A stretch of DNA of 54,521 bases, taken from assembly GCA_035536915.1 (NCBI GenBank), contig DATLNE010000036.1, forward strand, positions 1-54,521, in the 5' to 3' direction. This DNA comes from Acidimicrobiales bacterium (GTDB lineage Bacteria > Actinomycetota > Acidimicrobiia > Acidimicrobiales > JAHWLA01). Below the pieces are notes generated by a model that worked only from the letters and a program-made list of their open reading frames with translations, did no database searches and was not told where the DNA came from. This document shows positions 18,857 through 28,861 of the stretch, piece by piece. Every line of letters begins with the position of its first letter. The first letter of the stretch is position 1. Both the position numbers and the translations under genes were made by a program.

Positions 18857-19711
18857 GTGAGCGCCAGCGCGAACCCGTCACGCCGGCGTTGGCTTCGGCC
18901 GCGCGATACCGGGGCGGAGGACCAAGAGGTCGAGGGGTCGACTGGGACCGCCGGCTTCGACGCGCTGGCAGCCGAGTTGGCCACCGCAGCGTCGGGTATC
19001 GCCTTCATCTACCGAGCCCTCGACCGGGTGGCGCACGACGGTGGCTACGACGACGTGGTGCTCGTCCTCGACGACCCCTCGGCCGGGCGCCAGGTGTTCC
19101 GCAACCGCCGCCGCCCCCCCTGGGAAGCGACGTCGGTCGACCCGCGGGAGGCCGAGGCCGGCGTCTACGGCGACGGCCGCCCCGTCGAGGCCGGGTTGGC
19201 CGTCACCGTGTCACGGCTGTGCACGGTGGCGCTTCGCATGGACCTTTTACGCCACGACGCCTCGCACGATGCCCTGACCGGGTTGCTCAACCGACGGTCG
19301 TTCGACGAGCTGCTGGTGCAGTCGGCGTCGCGCAGCGTGCGCTACGGCTGGCCGTTTGCCCTCGTCCTCATCGACATCGACCGCTTCAAGGCGCTCAACG
19401 ATCGCTTGGGCCACGACGGCGGCGACCAGGTGTTGCGGGCCGTGGGCGCCGAGCTGCGCCAGTCGCTGCGGGCCGGCGACGTGGCTGCCCGCTTGGGCGG
19501 CGACGAGTTCGCCCTCATCCTGGCCAAGGGCGACGGCAACCTGGTCACCGCGTTGGTACGGCGACTGGAGGCGGCCGTGACCACGGCAGTGGCAGGGGCG
19601 GCCGACATGGGATTCTCAGCCGGCGTTGCCTTGGCCCCTCAGGAGGCGACCGACGTGACCGAGCTGTACCGCCTGGCCGACCGCCGGCTCTACGAGGCCA
19701 AACGCCGGTGA
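18857..19711 (+). CDS. GGDEF diguanylate cyclase
   Basis: Makes cyclic-di-GMP from two GTP. Of 284 residues, the first ~130 form an unassigned sensory part and the GGDEF domain spans about 135-284. The active-site loop GGDEF is intact at 214-218. An RxxD inhibitory site (Arg205-Asp208) lies exactly five residues upstream, so product inhibition is expected. No transmembrane helix. GTG start with a GAGGTGA-like site upstream. Stop overlaps the next gene by 4 nt. Confidence 0.93.
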   Translation: MSASANPSRRRWLRPRDTGAEDQEVEGSTGTAGFDALAAELATAASGIAFIYRALDRVAHDGGYDDVVLVLDDPSAGRQVFRNRRRPPWEATSVDPREAEAGVYGDGRPVEAGLAVTVSRLCTVALRMDLLRHDASHDALTGLLNRRSFDELLVQSASRSVRYGWPFALVLIDIDRFKALNDRLGHDGGDQVLRAVGAELRQSLRAGDVAARLGGDEFALILAKGDGNLVTALVRRLEAAVTTAVAGAADMGFSAGVALAPQEATDVTELYRLADRRLYEAKRR

Positions 19712-20313
19712 ACGAGGCCCTCGACACCCTCGAGCTCGAACTGCGCCGGCTGCCCGGGATCGTCGGCGTCGGCTACTCCGACGAAGGCGACACGGTGGTG
19801 GTGCACGTGCTGGCCGACGTGCCCCAGGTCGGCCCCAGCGAACTGCGCAGGCAGGTGTCGCAGCGGGCCCGGGCGCACCTCGACAAGCCGTTGGTCATCG
19901 AGGTGGAGGACCTGGCCGCACCGCGGCCGACCCGCTACCCGGCTCGCGTGCGGCTCGACGGCGTACGGGTCGACGCCTTCTCGCAGGAGCTCGACGTGCA
20001 CCTGGCCCTCGGTTCCCGCCGAGTGGTCGGCAGGGGAGAGGCGGGCTCGCCCGCCGAGGCGGCAGCGGCCACCCTGGTGGCCCTGGCCGAACTGGGCGCC
20101 GAGCTGCCGTTCCGCATCGACGCCGCCACCGCCGCCCTGCGCCAGAGCCCCGACCACGCCGTGGTCGTGGTGCTGGAGCCCGACGAGCGGGCCCCCAAGC
20201 TCTACGGCGTGGCCCGTGCCCCGTCGATGGAAGAAGCGGCCGCCCGGGCCACCCTCCACGCGCTCAACCGCTACCTCTCACGCGACGACGCGTTCGTGCC
20301 GTCCTCCTCGTAG
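19708..20313 (+). CDS. unknown protein coupled to GGDEF gene
   Basis: A 201-residue soluble protein. The N-terminal part has GIVGVGYSDEGDTVVVHVL, resembling an ACT- or BON-like alpha-beta fold; the C-terminal part has two stretches rich in Ala that read like double-stranded-RNA-binding or carrier folds (GSPAEAAAATLVALAEL and SMEEAAARATLHALN). No firm family. GTG overlaps the diguanylate cyclase stop, implying a linked role. The end overlaps the convergent DUF5317 gene by 43 nt. Confidence 0.72.
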   Translation: MNEALDTLELELRRLPGIVGVGYSDEGDTVVVHVLADVPQVGPSELRRQVSQRARAHLDKPLVIEVEDLAAPRPTRYPARVRLDGVRVDAFSQELDVHLALGSRRVVGRGEAGSPAEAAAATLVALAELGAELPFRIDAATAALRQSPDHAVVVVLEPDERAPKLYGVARAPSMEEAAARATLHALNRYLSRDDAFVPSSS

Positions 20314-20837
20314 CGCCGCCCCGGCGGGGGCCGCAGCAGGTGGAACAACACGTCCGCCACGCCGACGCTCATCACCAGGTCGCCGAAGCTGAGCACCTCG
20401 CCCAGCACAGGCACGGGGATGATGTCGGACAGGAACATGAGGTCGTCGTCGGACCGTTCCAGGTGGCGCTTGTCGTGGATCTCCAGGTCGTCGAGCTCGT
20501 GCCACTCGGCGATGCCGGCCGCCACCACCGCTGAGCGCCGCACGGGCATGCCGCCGTTCACGGCGATGGTGGTGAAGTTCATGGCCAGGCCGAGCAGGAC
20601 CACGCCCATGCCCACCAGGCGCAGGTTGGCGGCGCAGAAGGCCATGAGGAACAGGTACGACACGATCACCAGTGCCACCGTGCCCCCGCCGAAGCGCCCG
20701 CTGGCCGCTTGCACGACCAAGCCCGCCGCCAACAGGGCGGGGGCGCGGAAGCGTCGGTTCCCGAGGTGCTCGAGGCGTCCTCCGGTGAGGAGCCCCAGTG
20801 CGAGGCCGACGACGACGGCGACGGCCGTGAAGAACAT
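20271..20837 (-). CDS. DUF5317 membrane protein
   Basis: A 188-residue membrane protein with about five hydrophobic segments and the conserved central motif AMNFTTIAVNGGMPVRRSA, followed by RHLERSDDDLMFLSDIIPVP, which I recognise as DUF5317. Function unknown. TAGCGT at 20847-20852 (minus) predicts a transcript start 3 nt before the ATG. Divergent from an enoyl-CoA hydratase gene only 25 nt away. Confidence 0.85.
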   Translation of the reverse strand: MFFTAVAVVVGLALGLLTGGRLEHLGNRRFRAPALLAAGLVVQAASGRFGGGTVALVIVSYLFLMAFCAANLRLVGMGVVLLGLAMNFTTIAVNGGMPVRRSAVVAAGIAEWHELDDLEIHDKRHLERSDDDLMFLSDIIPVPVLGEVLSFGDLVMSVGVADVLFHLLRPPPGRRYEEDGTNASSRER

Positions 20838-20846
20838 GGCGGGTTC

Positions 20847-20856
20847 ACGCTACCGT
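20847..20856. promoter_or_regulatory. bidirectional overlapping -10 elements
   Basis: TACCGT 20851-20856 (plus) and TAGCGT 20852-20847 (minus) share one TA step. Predicted starts are 20863 (the A of the hydratase ATG) and 20840 (3 nt before the DUF5317 ATG). Confidence 0.5.
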
Positions 20857-20862
20857 CCGGCG

Positions 20863-21645
20863 ATGGCATCGGATGAGGTCCTGTACGACGCCGCGTCCGG
20901 GGTGGGCCGCATCACCATCAACCGTCCCGAGCGCCGCAACGCCATGTCGTGGACCGTCATCCGCGACATCAGGGCGCGCGTGGCCGAGGCCAAAGCCGAC
21001 CCCGAGGTGCGCGTGGTGGTGCTGACGGGCGCGGGGGAGAAGGCGTTCTGCGCGGGCGCCGACCTGGGCGGCATGGGCGAAGGGGCGAGCTACCTCGACC
21101 TCCACAACGCCCGGGGCGAGCTGGCCGGCCTGTTCGACGACCTGTGGTCGCTGGGCAAGCCGACGGTGGCCCGGGTGCGGGGGTACGCGCTGGCGGGCGG
21201 GTTCGGGCTGGCCCTGGCGTGCGACTTCGTGATCGCCGCCGACGACGCCCAGTTCGGCACGCCGGAGATCGACGTGGGCCTGTGGCCGTACATGATCACC
21301 GTGCCCCTGGCCCGGTCGATGCCCCCCAAGAAGGTGCTGGAGCTCATGATGACGGGCTGGCGGGTCGACGCCGCCGAGGCCGAGCGCATCGGCTTCGTGA
21401 ACCGCGTCGTGCCCGTCGACGCCCTCGACGAGGCGGTCGACTCGTTCGCCGCCGTGCTGGCAGCCAAGTCGCCCGCGGTGATGCAACTCGGGCGCGACTC
21501 GTTCTACGCGGTGTGGGACTTGGGCGCCCGCGACGCGCTGGCCCACCTGCACGCAATGCTCACGCTTACGACAGGGACGGAGGACTCGCGCGAAGGCATC
21601 AAAGCCTTTGTCGAGAAGCGGCCGCCCGAATGGAGAGGGCGATGA
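20863..21645 (+). CDS. enoyl-CoA hydratase/isomerase family protein
   Basis: A 260-residue crotonase. The oxyanion-hole segments are AFCAGADLGGMGE and ALAGGFGLALACDFVIAA. In place of the two catalytic Glu of classic hydratases, the second site reads FGTPEIDVGLWPYM, so the Glu of TPEI is present; exact reaction uncertain. No ribosome site, but a -10-like box is spaced for a leaderless start. Stop overlaps the carboxyltransferase ATG (ATGA), suggesting joint acyl-CoA metabolism. Confidence 0.9.
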   Translation: MASDEVLYDAASGVGRITINRPERRNAMSWTVIRDIRARVAEAKADPEVRVVVLTGAGEKAFCAGADLGGMGEGASYLDLHNARGELAGLFDDLWSLGKPTVARVRGYALAGGFGLALACDFVIAADDAQFGTPEIDVGLWPYMITVPLARSMPPKKVLELMMTGWRVDAAEAERIGFVNRVVPVDALDEAVDSFAAVLAAKSPAVMQLGRDSFYAVWDLGARDALAHLHAMLTLTTGTEDSREGIKAFVEKRPPEWRGR

Positions 21646-23222
21646 CCGACCCCGCCGAACTGCACGACTGGAAGCCCCTCGTCGACGACCTGCAGTCGCG
21701 GCGTGAGAAGGCCTACGCCATGGGCGGGCCCGAAAACGTCGAGCGGCAGCGATCGCTCGGCAAGTGGCCGGTGCGCGAACGGGTGGAGGCGCTGCTCGAC
21801 CCCGGCACGTTCGTGGAGTACGGCTTGCTGGCCGACTCCATGGACCGCGTGCTGCGCGAGCAGAAGGGCTACCTGGCCGCCGACGGCATGGTGGCCGGCG
21901 TCGGGGAGATCGACGGGCGGCGCGTGGCCGTGTGCGCCTACGACTTCACCGTGCTGGCCGGTTCGATGGGCGCGGTGGGCGAGCACAAGACCGCCCGCAT
22001 GCGCGAGCTGGCGCTGCGCCAACGCATCCCCATCGTGTGGCTGCTCGACTCGGCGGGCGCCCGCGTCAGCCAGACAACCGGCTCGACCTTCGCCGCCGCA
22101 GGCGCCCTGTTCCGCGAGCAGGTGATCCTCAGCGGGGTGGTGCCGCAGGTGGCCGCCATGCTCGGGCACTGCGCGGCGGGCACCGCCTACATCCCGGCGT
22201 TGGCCGACTTCATCCCCATGGTGAAGGGCACCTCGTCGATGGCGTTGGCAGGCCGCCACCTGGTCAAGGCCGCCACCAATGAGGACGTGACCGAAGAGGA
22301 CATGGGCGGCTCGGCCGTGCACACAAAGGTCAGCGGCGTGGCCGACATGGAAGTGGCCGACGACGCCGACTGCCTGCGGGTGGTGCGCCAGTACCTGTCG
22401 TTCTTCCCGTCGAACAACACCACGCCGCTGCCGGAGAAGGAGACGTCCGACCCCGTCGACCGGCGCTGCGAGGAGCTCTACGACATCGTGCCCACCGCGC
22501 CGCGGCGGGCCTACGACATGTACCGGGTCATCGAGACCGTCGTCGACGACGGCGAGTTCTTCCCCATGAAGGCGGAGTGGGCCAAGAACGTGATCACCGG
22601 CTTCGCCCGCTTCGGGGGCCGTCCCGTCGGCATCGTGGCCTCGCAGCCCAAGGTGCTGGGCGGCACCCTCGACGTGAACTCGGCCGACAAGGCGGCCCGG
22701 TTCGTGTGGCTGTGCGACGCCTTCGGCATCCCGCTGGTGTTCCTGCAGGACGTGCCCGGGTTCATGGTGGGCACCGCGGTGGAGAAGCAGGGCATCATCC
22801 GCCACGGCGCCAAGATGCTCTACGCCATCTCCGAGGCCACCGTGCCCAAGGTGACGGTGGTGCTGCGCAAGGCGTATGGGGCGGGCTACTTCGTCATGAA
22901 CGGGACGGCCTACGAAGCCGACTACATCGTGGCCTGGCCCACCGCCGAGATCGCCGTGATGGGGCCCGACGGCATGGTGAACATCATCATGCGCAAGCAG
23001 CTCGAAGCCATCCCCGAGGGCAAGGAACGCAACGACGCCCGCATCAAGATGGCCGAGGAGCTGCGCAAGAACATCGACCCCTACATCGCCGCGGGCCATG
23101 CCCAGATCGACGACATCATCGACCCGGCCGAGACCCGCCACGCCATCTGGCGGGGGCTGCAGGTGTCGCAGTCGAAGGTGGTGCAGCGCCCCTGGCGCAA
23201 GCACGGCGTCCTCCCCGTCTGA
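21642..23222 (+). CDS. acyl-CoA carboxylase carboxyltransferase subunit
   Basis: Transfers CO2 from biotin to an acyl-CoA (propionyl-, acetyl- or methylcrotonyl-CoA type). The 526 residues hold both crotonase-like halves: the N-half with GSMGAVGEHKTARM and LLDSAGARV, the C-half with LQDVPGFMVGTAVE and the oxyanion region RKAYGAGYFVMNG. Length is normal for PccB/AccD-type subunits. A separate biotinyl carrier gene is at 25372. The biotin carboxylase is not in the window. A 45-nt palindrome follows. Confidence 0.93.
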   Translation: MTDPAELHDWKPLVDDLQSRREKAYAMGGPENVERQRSLGKWPVRERVEALLDPGTFVEYGLLADSMDRVLREQKGYLAADGMVAGVGEIDGRRVAVCAYDFTVLAGSMGAVGEHKTARMRELALRQRIPIVWLLDSAGARVSQTTGSTFAAAGALFREQVILSGVVPQVAAMLGHCAAGTAYIPALADFIPMVKGTSSMALAGRHLVKAATNEDVTEEDMGGSAVHTKVSGVADMEVADDADCLRVVRQYLSFFPSNNTTPLPEKETSDPVDRRCEELYDIVPTAPRRAYDMYRVIETVVDDGEFFPMKAEWAKNVITGFARFGGRPVGIVASQPKVLGGTLDVNSADKAARFVWLCDAFGIPLVFLQDVPGFMVGTAVEKQGIIRHGAKMLYAISEATVPKVTVVLRKAYGAGYFVMNGTAYEADYIVAWPTAEIAVMGPDGMVNIIMRKQLEAIPEGKERNDARIKMAEELRKNIDPYIAAGHAQIDDIIDPAETRHAIWRGLQVSQSKVVQRPWRKHGVLPV

Positions 23223-23231
23223 CGTGGCCCG

Positions 23232-23276
23232 TCCCGAGTACATGGCGTAGGGAATCCCTACGCCATGTACTCGGGA
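23232..23276. terminator. 45-nt perfect palindrome
   Basis: Arms of 21 nt (23232-23252 and 23256-23276) pair perfectly around loop AAT; the left arm opens TCCCGAGTACATG. It starts 9 nt after the carboxyltransferase stop. Sequence differs from the 50-nt family, but placement is the same. No U-tract. Confidence 0.6.
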
Positions 23277-23331
23277 AATGGCCCGGTTGGGCCATGGCGT
23301 GTCAACGCTGTCGGTCCGTACCGTCGTGCCC

Positions 23332-25323
<1,992 letters not shown>

Positions 25324-25371
25324 GGGGGGTACTGTGCCCGTCCGCCCGGACGGCGAACCAGGAGGGGACTC

Positions 25372-25584
25372 GTGACCGAAGTGAAGGCCGAGATCACGGC
25401 CAACGTGTGGCAGGTGCCGGCCGAGGTCGGCCAAGAGGTGGCCGAGGGCGACACGCTCGCCATTCTGGAGTCGATGAAGATGGAGATCCCGGTCGAGGCG
25501 CCGGTCGGCGGGGTGGTGCGCGAGGTGCGGGTGAAGCCCGACGACCAAGTGCAGGAGGGCGACGTCATCGCCGTGATCGAGTGA
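25372..25584 (+). CDS. biotinyl/lipoyl carrier protein
   Basis: A 70-residue single-domain carrier with the biotinylation motif ESMKMEIP (Lys about residue 35). It resembles stand-alone BCCPs of acyl-CoA carboxylases and probably serves the carboxyltransferase at 21642. GTG 25372 has GGAGGGG at 25361-25367. TACTGT 25330-25335 is a possible -10. The stop overlaps the next gene (GTGA). Confidence 0.9.
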   Translation: MTEVKAEITANVWQVPAEVGQEVAEGDTLAILESMKMEIPVEAPVGGVVREVRVKPDDQVQEGDVIAVIE

Positions 25585-26303
25585 TCGCCGCCGAGTCCCG
25601 CGGGGTGGTGGGGCAGGTCACCATCGACCGTCCCGACCGGCGCAACGCCTTGGACGTGTCGCACTGCGAGGACCTGCTCGATGCCGTCTCGTCGCTGGCG
25701 TCGTCGTGCCGGGTGGTGGTGCTGACCGGCGCAGGCGGGCACTTCTGCGCGGGCGCCGACCTGTCGACGGTGGAAGACGAGCGGTTCACCGCCGCCCTGC
25801 GGGCGTTGCTCGACGCGCTGGTGGCCGTGCCGGTCCCGGTGATCGCCGCCGTCGAGGGGGCGGCGTTGGGGGCGGGCACGCAGTTGGCGGTGGCGTGCGA
25901 CCTGCGGGTGGCGGTGCCGACTGCTCGTTTCGGCATCCCCGCCGCCAAACTGGGCTTGATGGTCGACCACTGGACGGTGCAGCGGCTGGCGCTGCTGGCG
26001 GGGCACGGGCCGGCGCGGCAGATGCTGCTGACGGCCGAGGAGCTCGACGGCGACGCCGCGTTCCGCTTGGGGTTGGTGCAGCGGCTGGGGTCGTGCGACG
26101 ACGCCCTGGAGTGGGCCGAGCGCATCGCCTCGTTGGCGCCGCTGACCATCGCCGGGCACAAGCTGGCGCTGAACCGGCTGGAGCCTGCGCTCGACGATGC
26201 CGACGTGGCCGCCGCTCGGGTGCGGGCGTGGTCGAGCGACGACTTGGCCGAGGGCATGGCGGCGTTCCGGGAGCGGCGGGCGCCCCGGTTCGAGGGGCGC
26301 TGA
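25581..26303 (+). CDS. enoyl-CoA hydratase/isomerase family protein
   Basis: A 240-residue crotonase with HFCAGADLSTVED and AALGAGTQLAVACDLRVA as oxyanion-hole segments. The second site reads FGIPAAKLGLMVD, lacking the usual catalytic Glu, so it may act as an isomerase, decarboxylase or other crotonase. GTG overlaps the biotin carrier stop, linking it to acyl-CoA carboxylation. Start and frame follow from the overlap. Confidence 0.88.
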   Translation: MIAAESRGVVGQVTIDRPDRRNALDVSHCEDLLDAVSSLASSCRVVVLTGAGGHFCAGADLSTVEDERFTAALRALLDALVAVPVPVIAAVEGAALGAGTQLAVACDLRVAVPTARFGIPAAKLGLMVDHWTVQRLALLAGHGPARQMLLTAEELDGDAAFRLGLVQRLGSCDDALEWAERIASLAPLTIAGHKLALNRLEPALDDADVAAARVRAWSSDDLAEGMAAFRERRAPRFEGR

Positions 26304-26312
26304 GCGGCCGTC

Positions 26313-27071
26313 GTGCTGCTGGGCCTCTCCACCGGGCCCACCGGTTGGGTCGTTGCCTTCGCGGCGGGCATGGTGTCGTTCCTGTCGCCGTGCGTGCTGC
26401 CGATGGTGCCGGGCTACCTGTCGTTGATGTCGGGCGTGTCGGTCACCGAGGTGGTGGCGGGGTCGTCGTCGGACGTGCGGCGGCTGGTGCGCTCGACGCT
26501 GTTGTTCGTGGCCGGCTTTACGGTGGTGTTCACCGCGCTGGGCGCCACTGCGTCCGCGGTAGGCAGCGCGTTGCTGGAGCACCAGCGCACGTTGAACGCA
26601 GTGGCCGGCGTGGTCGTCATCGTCATGGGCTTGTTCCTGGCCGGGATGGTGTCGCCTCGGTTGCTCCAGCAGGAGCGGCGCTTCCACGTGGTGCCGTCGA
26701 AGCTCGGCGTGTTCGCCGCACCGGTCATGGGCATGGCGTTCGCCTTCGGGTGGACGCCGTGCATCGGCGCCGTGCTCGCCCCGATCCTCACCTACGCGGC
26801 GGCCGACGGGACGGTGACCTCCGGTGTGGTGCTGCTGGTGTTCTACTCACTGGGGCTCGGCGTGCCGTTCGTGCTCAGCGGCGTGGCCTTCGGCCGGCTG
26901 GCCGGTGCCTTCGGATGGGTCAAGCGTCACTTCCGGGTGATCAACGTCGTCAGCGGCCTGCTGCTCGCCGGGTTCGGGTTGCTGCTCCTCACCAATCAAG
27001 TGGGGCAGGTGTCGGGCATGGTGCTCGACGCCATGGACCGCCTGGGCCTGGATTTCCTCACGACGAGCTAG
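26313..27071 (+). CDS. ccdA: cytochrome c biogenesis protein CcdA
   Basis: A membrane thiol transporter (DsbD/CcdA family) that passes electrons from cytoplasmic thioredoxin outward to keep CcmG and apocytochrome c reduced. The 252 residues form six helices. The redox Cys lie in helices 1 and 4: SPCVLP and TPCIG. It lies 9 nt after the hydratase but belongs functionally with the ccm operon 3 kb downstream. Confidence 0.92.
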   Translation: MLLGLSTGPTGWVVAFAAGMVSFLSPCVLPMVPGYLSLMSGVSVTEVVAGSSSDVRRLVRSTLLFVAGFTVVFTALGATASAVGSALLEHQRTLNAVAGVVVIVMGLFLAGMVSPRLLQQERRFHVVPSKLGVFAAPVMGMAFAFGWTPCIGAVLAPILTYAAADGTVTSGVVLLVFYSLGLGVPFVLSGVAFGRLAGAFGWVKRHFRVINVVSGLLLAGFGLLLLTNQVGQVSGMVLDAMDRLGLDFLTTS

Positions 27072-27561
27072 GCATGTCGGGCATCCACGGCGGCCCGTGC
27101 ACCTTGTGGATGACGCAATCGGGCGGACCCCATGTCTGGTGGCGGGGCTTGGCGTGTAGCCGCTGTTCTTCGAGCCGACGCAGCTCGTCGCGGAAGTCCT
27201 CGAAGGTCGGGTGCTCGCACATATCGCGGCACTCCTCGTCCCAGCCTCCGTACTCGCAGAGGGCGTACCAGCGCCTCCTGGATCGAAGCGTCGCCCGCTC
27301 TGCGACATGGAGGACCGCGTCCTCCTGTTCGCGATCGCCCCAGCGGATGCCGTCCCCGTAGTGAGGGGGGACGCGGCTGAGCCGCAGGAACAACCCGTCG
27401 CCGCGACTGTCGAACCAGGCCATCGGGTTGTGCCAGTAGTCGTCGTTGGCGACGACCTGCACGTTCCCGGCGGCGAGGATGGCCAGGTCCTCGACGTCGA
27501 GTGCGCACGCGGGGTCGGGAAGGAACAGCAGCGTGCCTGCGGACGAACCCCAATAAGTCAA
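27058..27561 (-). CDS. unknown soluble protein
   Basis: A 167-residue protein beginning at TTG (reads LTYWGSSAGTLLFLPDP), with ILAAGNVQVVANDDYWHNPMA, an acidic HYGDGIRWGDREQED stretch, and a C-terminal Cys-containing tail. It looks like an immunity- or SUKH-type protein, but I cannot assign it. TACCGT at 27570-27575 (minus) predicts a start 2 nt before TTG. The longer frame upstream is Arg/Pro-rich and rejected. The stop region overlaps the ccdA 3' end. Confidence 0.6.
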   Translation of the reverse strand: MTYWGSSAGTLLFLPDPACALDVEDLAILAAGNVQVVANDDYWHNPMAWFDSRGDGLFLRLSRVPPHYGDGIRWGDREQEDAVLHVAERATLRSRRRWYALCEYGGWDEECRDMCEHPTFEDFRDELRRLEEQRLHAKPRHQTWGPPDCVIHKVHGPPWMPDMPSSS

Positions 27562-27569
27562 CAGGGACG

Positions 27570-27575
27570 ACGGTA
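27570..27575 (-). promoter_or_regulatory. candidate -10 box, leaderless
   Basis: TACCGT on the minus strand; predicted start 27563, 2 nt before TTG 27561. Confidence 0.35.
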
Positions 27576-27680
27576 GCGATCTGGCCGGACGGTGACCCCC
27601 GGGATTATCGGAACGCGCCGACGCCCACTGCGTGACCGACCGAACACTTGACCTCGCAGTAGTGCACATCCTGGTGTGCA

Positions 27681-28805
27681 TTACTGCGCGGTCAACGCAC
27701 CGGGTGGTCGAGTGGTGCGCGTACGGCCTCTTGGGTCCGTGACCACCAGGGTGCCGTCGGGCTTGAGCTTCTCCGACCAACCGGGTTGGTGGCCCATGTG
27801 GTGGTGCCGGCTGCACTTCAGTACCAGGTTGTCGAGGCTCGTCGTGCCTCCGTCGTGCCACGGGACCACATGGTGCGCCTCGCACCACTGCGACGGCCGG
27901 TCGCACCCCTCGAACCGGCAGTGCCGATCCCGCAGCACCAGCGCCGACCACAGCGGGGCCGGGATCGTCCGGGTGGAGGTGCCGTAGTCGAGGATCGTGC
28001 TGTGGCCGTCGGTCACCACTCGATGGATCGCCGCATCACACGCCAGGGCCTGCACGGACGCACCGTCGAGCAGGCCCCCGCCGACAAAGCCGCCGGCCTT
28101 GCCGGCACGCAGGGCTTCGTAGTCGACCACCACGTTGAGGTGCGGGCGGTGCCGTCCGCCCCGCTTGCCGCTCTGATGGTCCAAGAAGAAGCGGCACACG
28201 TCGACCAGCGCATCGGCCCGGCGCTGCGACGGCAACACGTCGGGGTCGTCGACCATGGCCAAGCGCAACGCGGTAGCAACGGTCTCGCCGCCCAGCGGGT
28301 CGAGCGAGCCCGACAGTTCCCATTGGCCGTCCAACGTCTGCGACAGGTGGACGCCCTTCTCGAACTTCGGTTCGATGTCGAGCATGGCCTTCCACTGCTG
28401 CATGGCCAGCGCCGTGTCGGCTACTGACAGGTCGACCAGCGCCGGCACCACCGTCGCTTCGTGGTCGCTGAACTCCGGCGTGGCGTTGCGCACAATGGCC
28501 TGCACCTGGCCGCCCGACAAGGTGCCCGACAACCAGCATTCCGCGGTCATCGGCAACGTGCGGAGCTTCTTCGCCGTGGACGCCGTCGACTTGGCGGTGC
28601 TCGAGGTCATGCCTGCGTGGTGCCGCAGCCAGGCCGTCATCGACGTCGCTCCGTCGAATTCCCACATTGCCTCGGCGTCGAACTCGGCCACGGCCTTCGA
28701 AGCCTTCGCCGTCAGTGCGTCGATGAGCGAGAACACTTCTGCCAGGACGTTGCCGTCGAGCGGAATTTCCAACTCCTCGACGACCTTCCGCAGTTCCCCA
28801 ACCAC
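27681..28805 (-). CDS. DUF222/13E12-type protein with HNH nuclease domain
   Basis: A 374-residue protein common in many copies in actinobacteria. The N-terminal DUF222 region has ATSMTAWLRHHAGMTSSTA and ECWLSGTLSGGQVQAI; the C-terminal HNH region has DRHCRFEGCDRPSQWCEAHH and LVLKCSRHHHMGH with Cys pairs for zinc. The physiological role is unclear; copies are often suspected mobile. TACGAT at 28812-28817 (minus) sits exactly 6 nt before the GTG, predicting a leaderless mRNA. Confidence 0.9.
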   Translation of the reverse strand: MVGELRKVVEELEIPLDGNVLAEVFSLIDALTAKASKAVAEFDAEAMWEFDGATSMTAWLRHHAGMTSSTAKSTASTAKKLRTLPMTAECWLSGTLSGGQVQAIVRNATPEFSDHEATVVPALVDLSVADTALAMQQWKAMLDIEPKFEKGVHLSQTLDGQWELSGSLDPLGGETVATALRLAMVDDPDVLPSQRRADALVDVCRFFLDHQSGKRGGRHRPHLNVVVDYEALRAGKAGGFVGGGLLDGASVQALACDAAIHRVVTDGHSTILDYGTSTRTIPAPLWSALVLRDRHCRFEGCDRPSQWCEAHHVVPWHDGGTTSLDNLVLKCSRHHHMGHQPGWSEKLKPDGTLVVTDPRGRTRTTRPPGALTAQ

Positions 28806-28811
28806 CCTTTA

Positions 28812-28817
28812 ATCGTA
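28812..28817 (-). promoter_or_regulatory. candidate -10 box, leaderless
   Basis: TACGAT (minus strand) is separated by 6 nt from GTG 28805, placing the predicted transcript start on the G of GTG. Confidence 0.4.
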
Positions 28818-28861
28818 CATGTGTTCGATACTGAAATCAACTGAAAAACACTGAAATTCCG

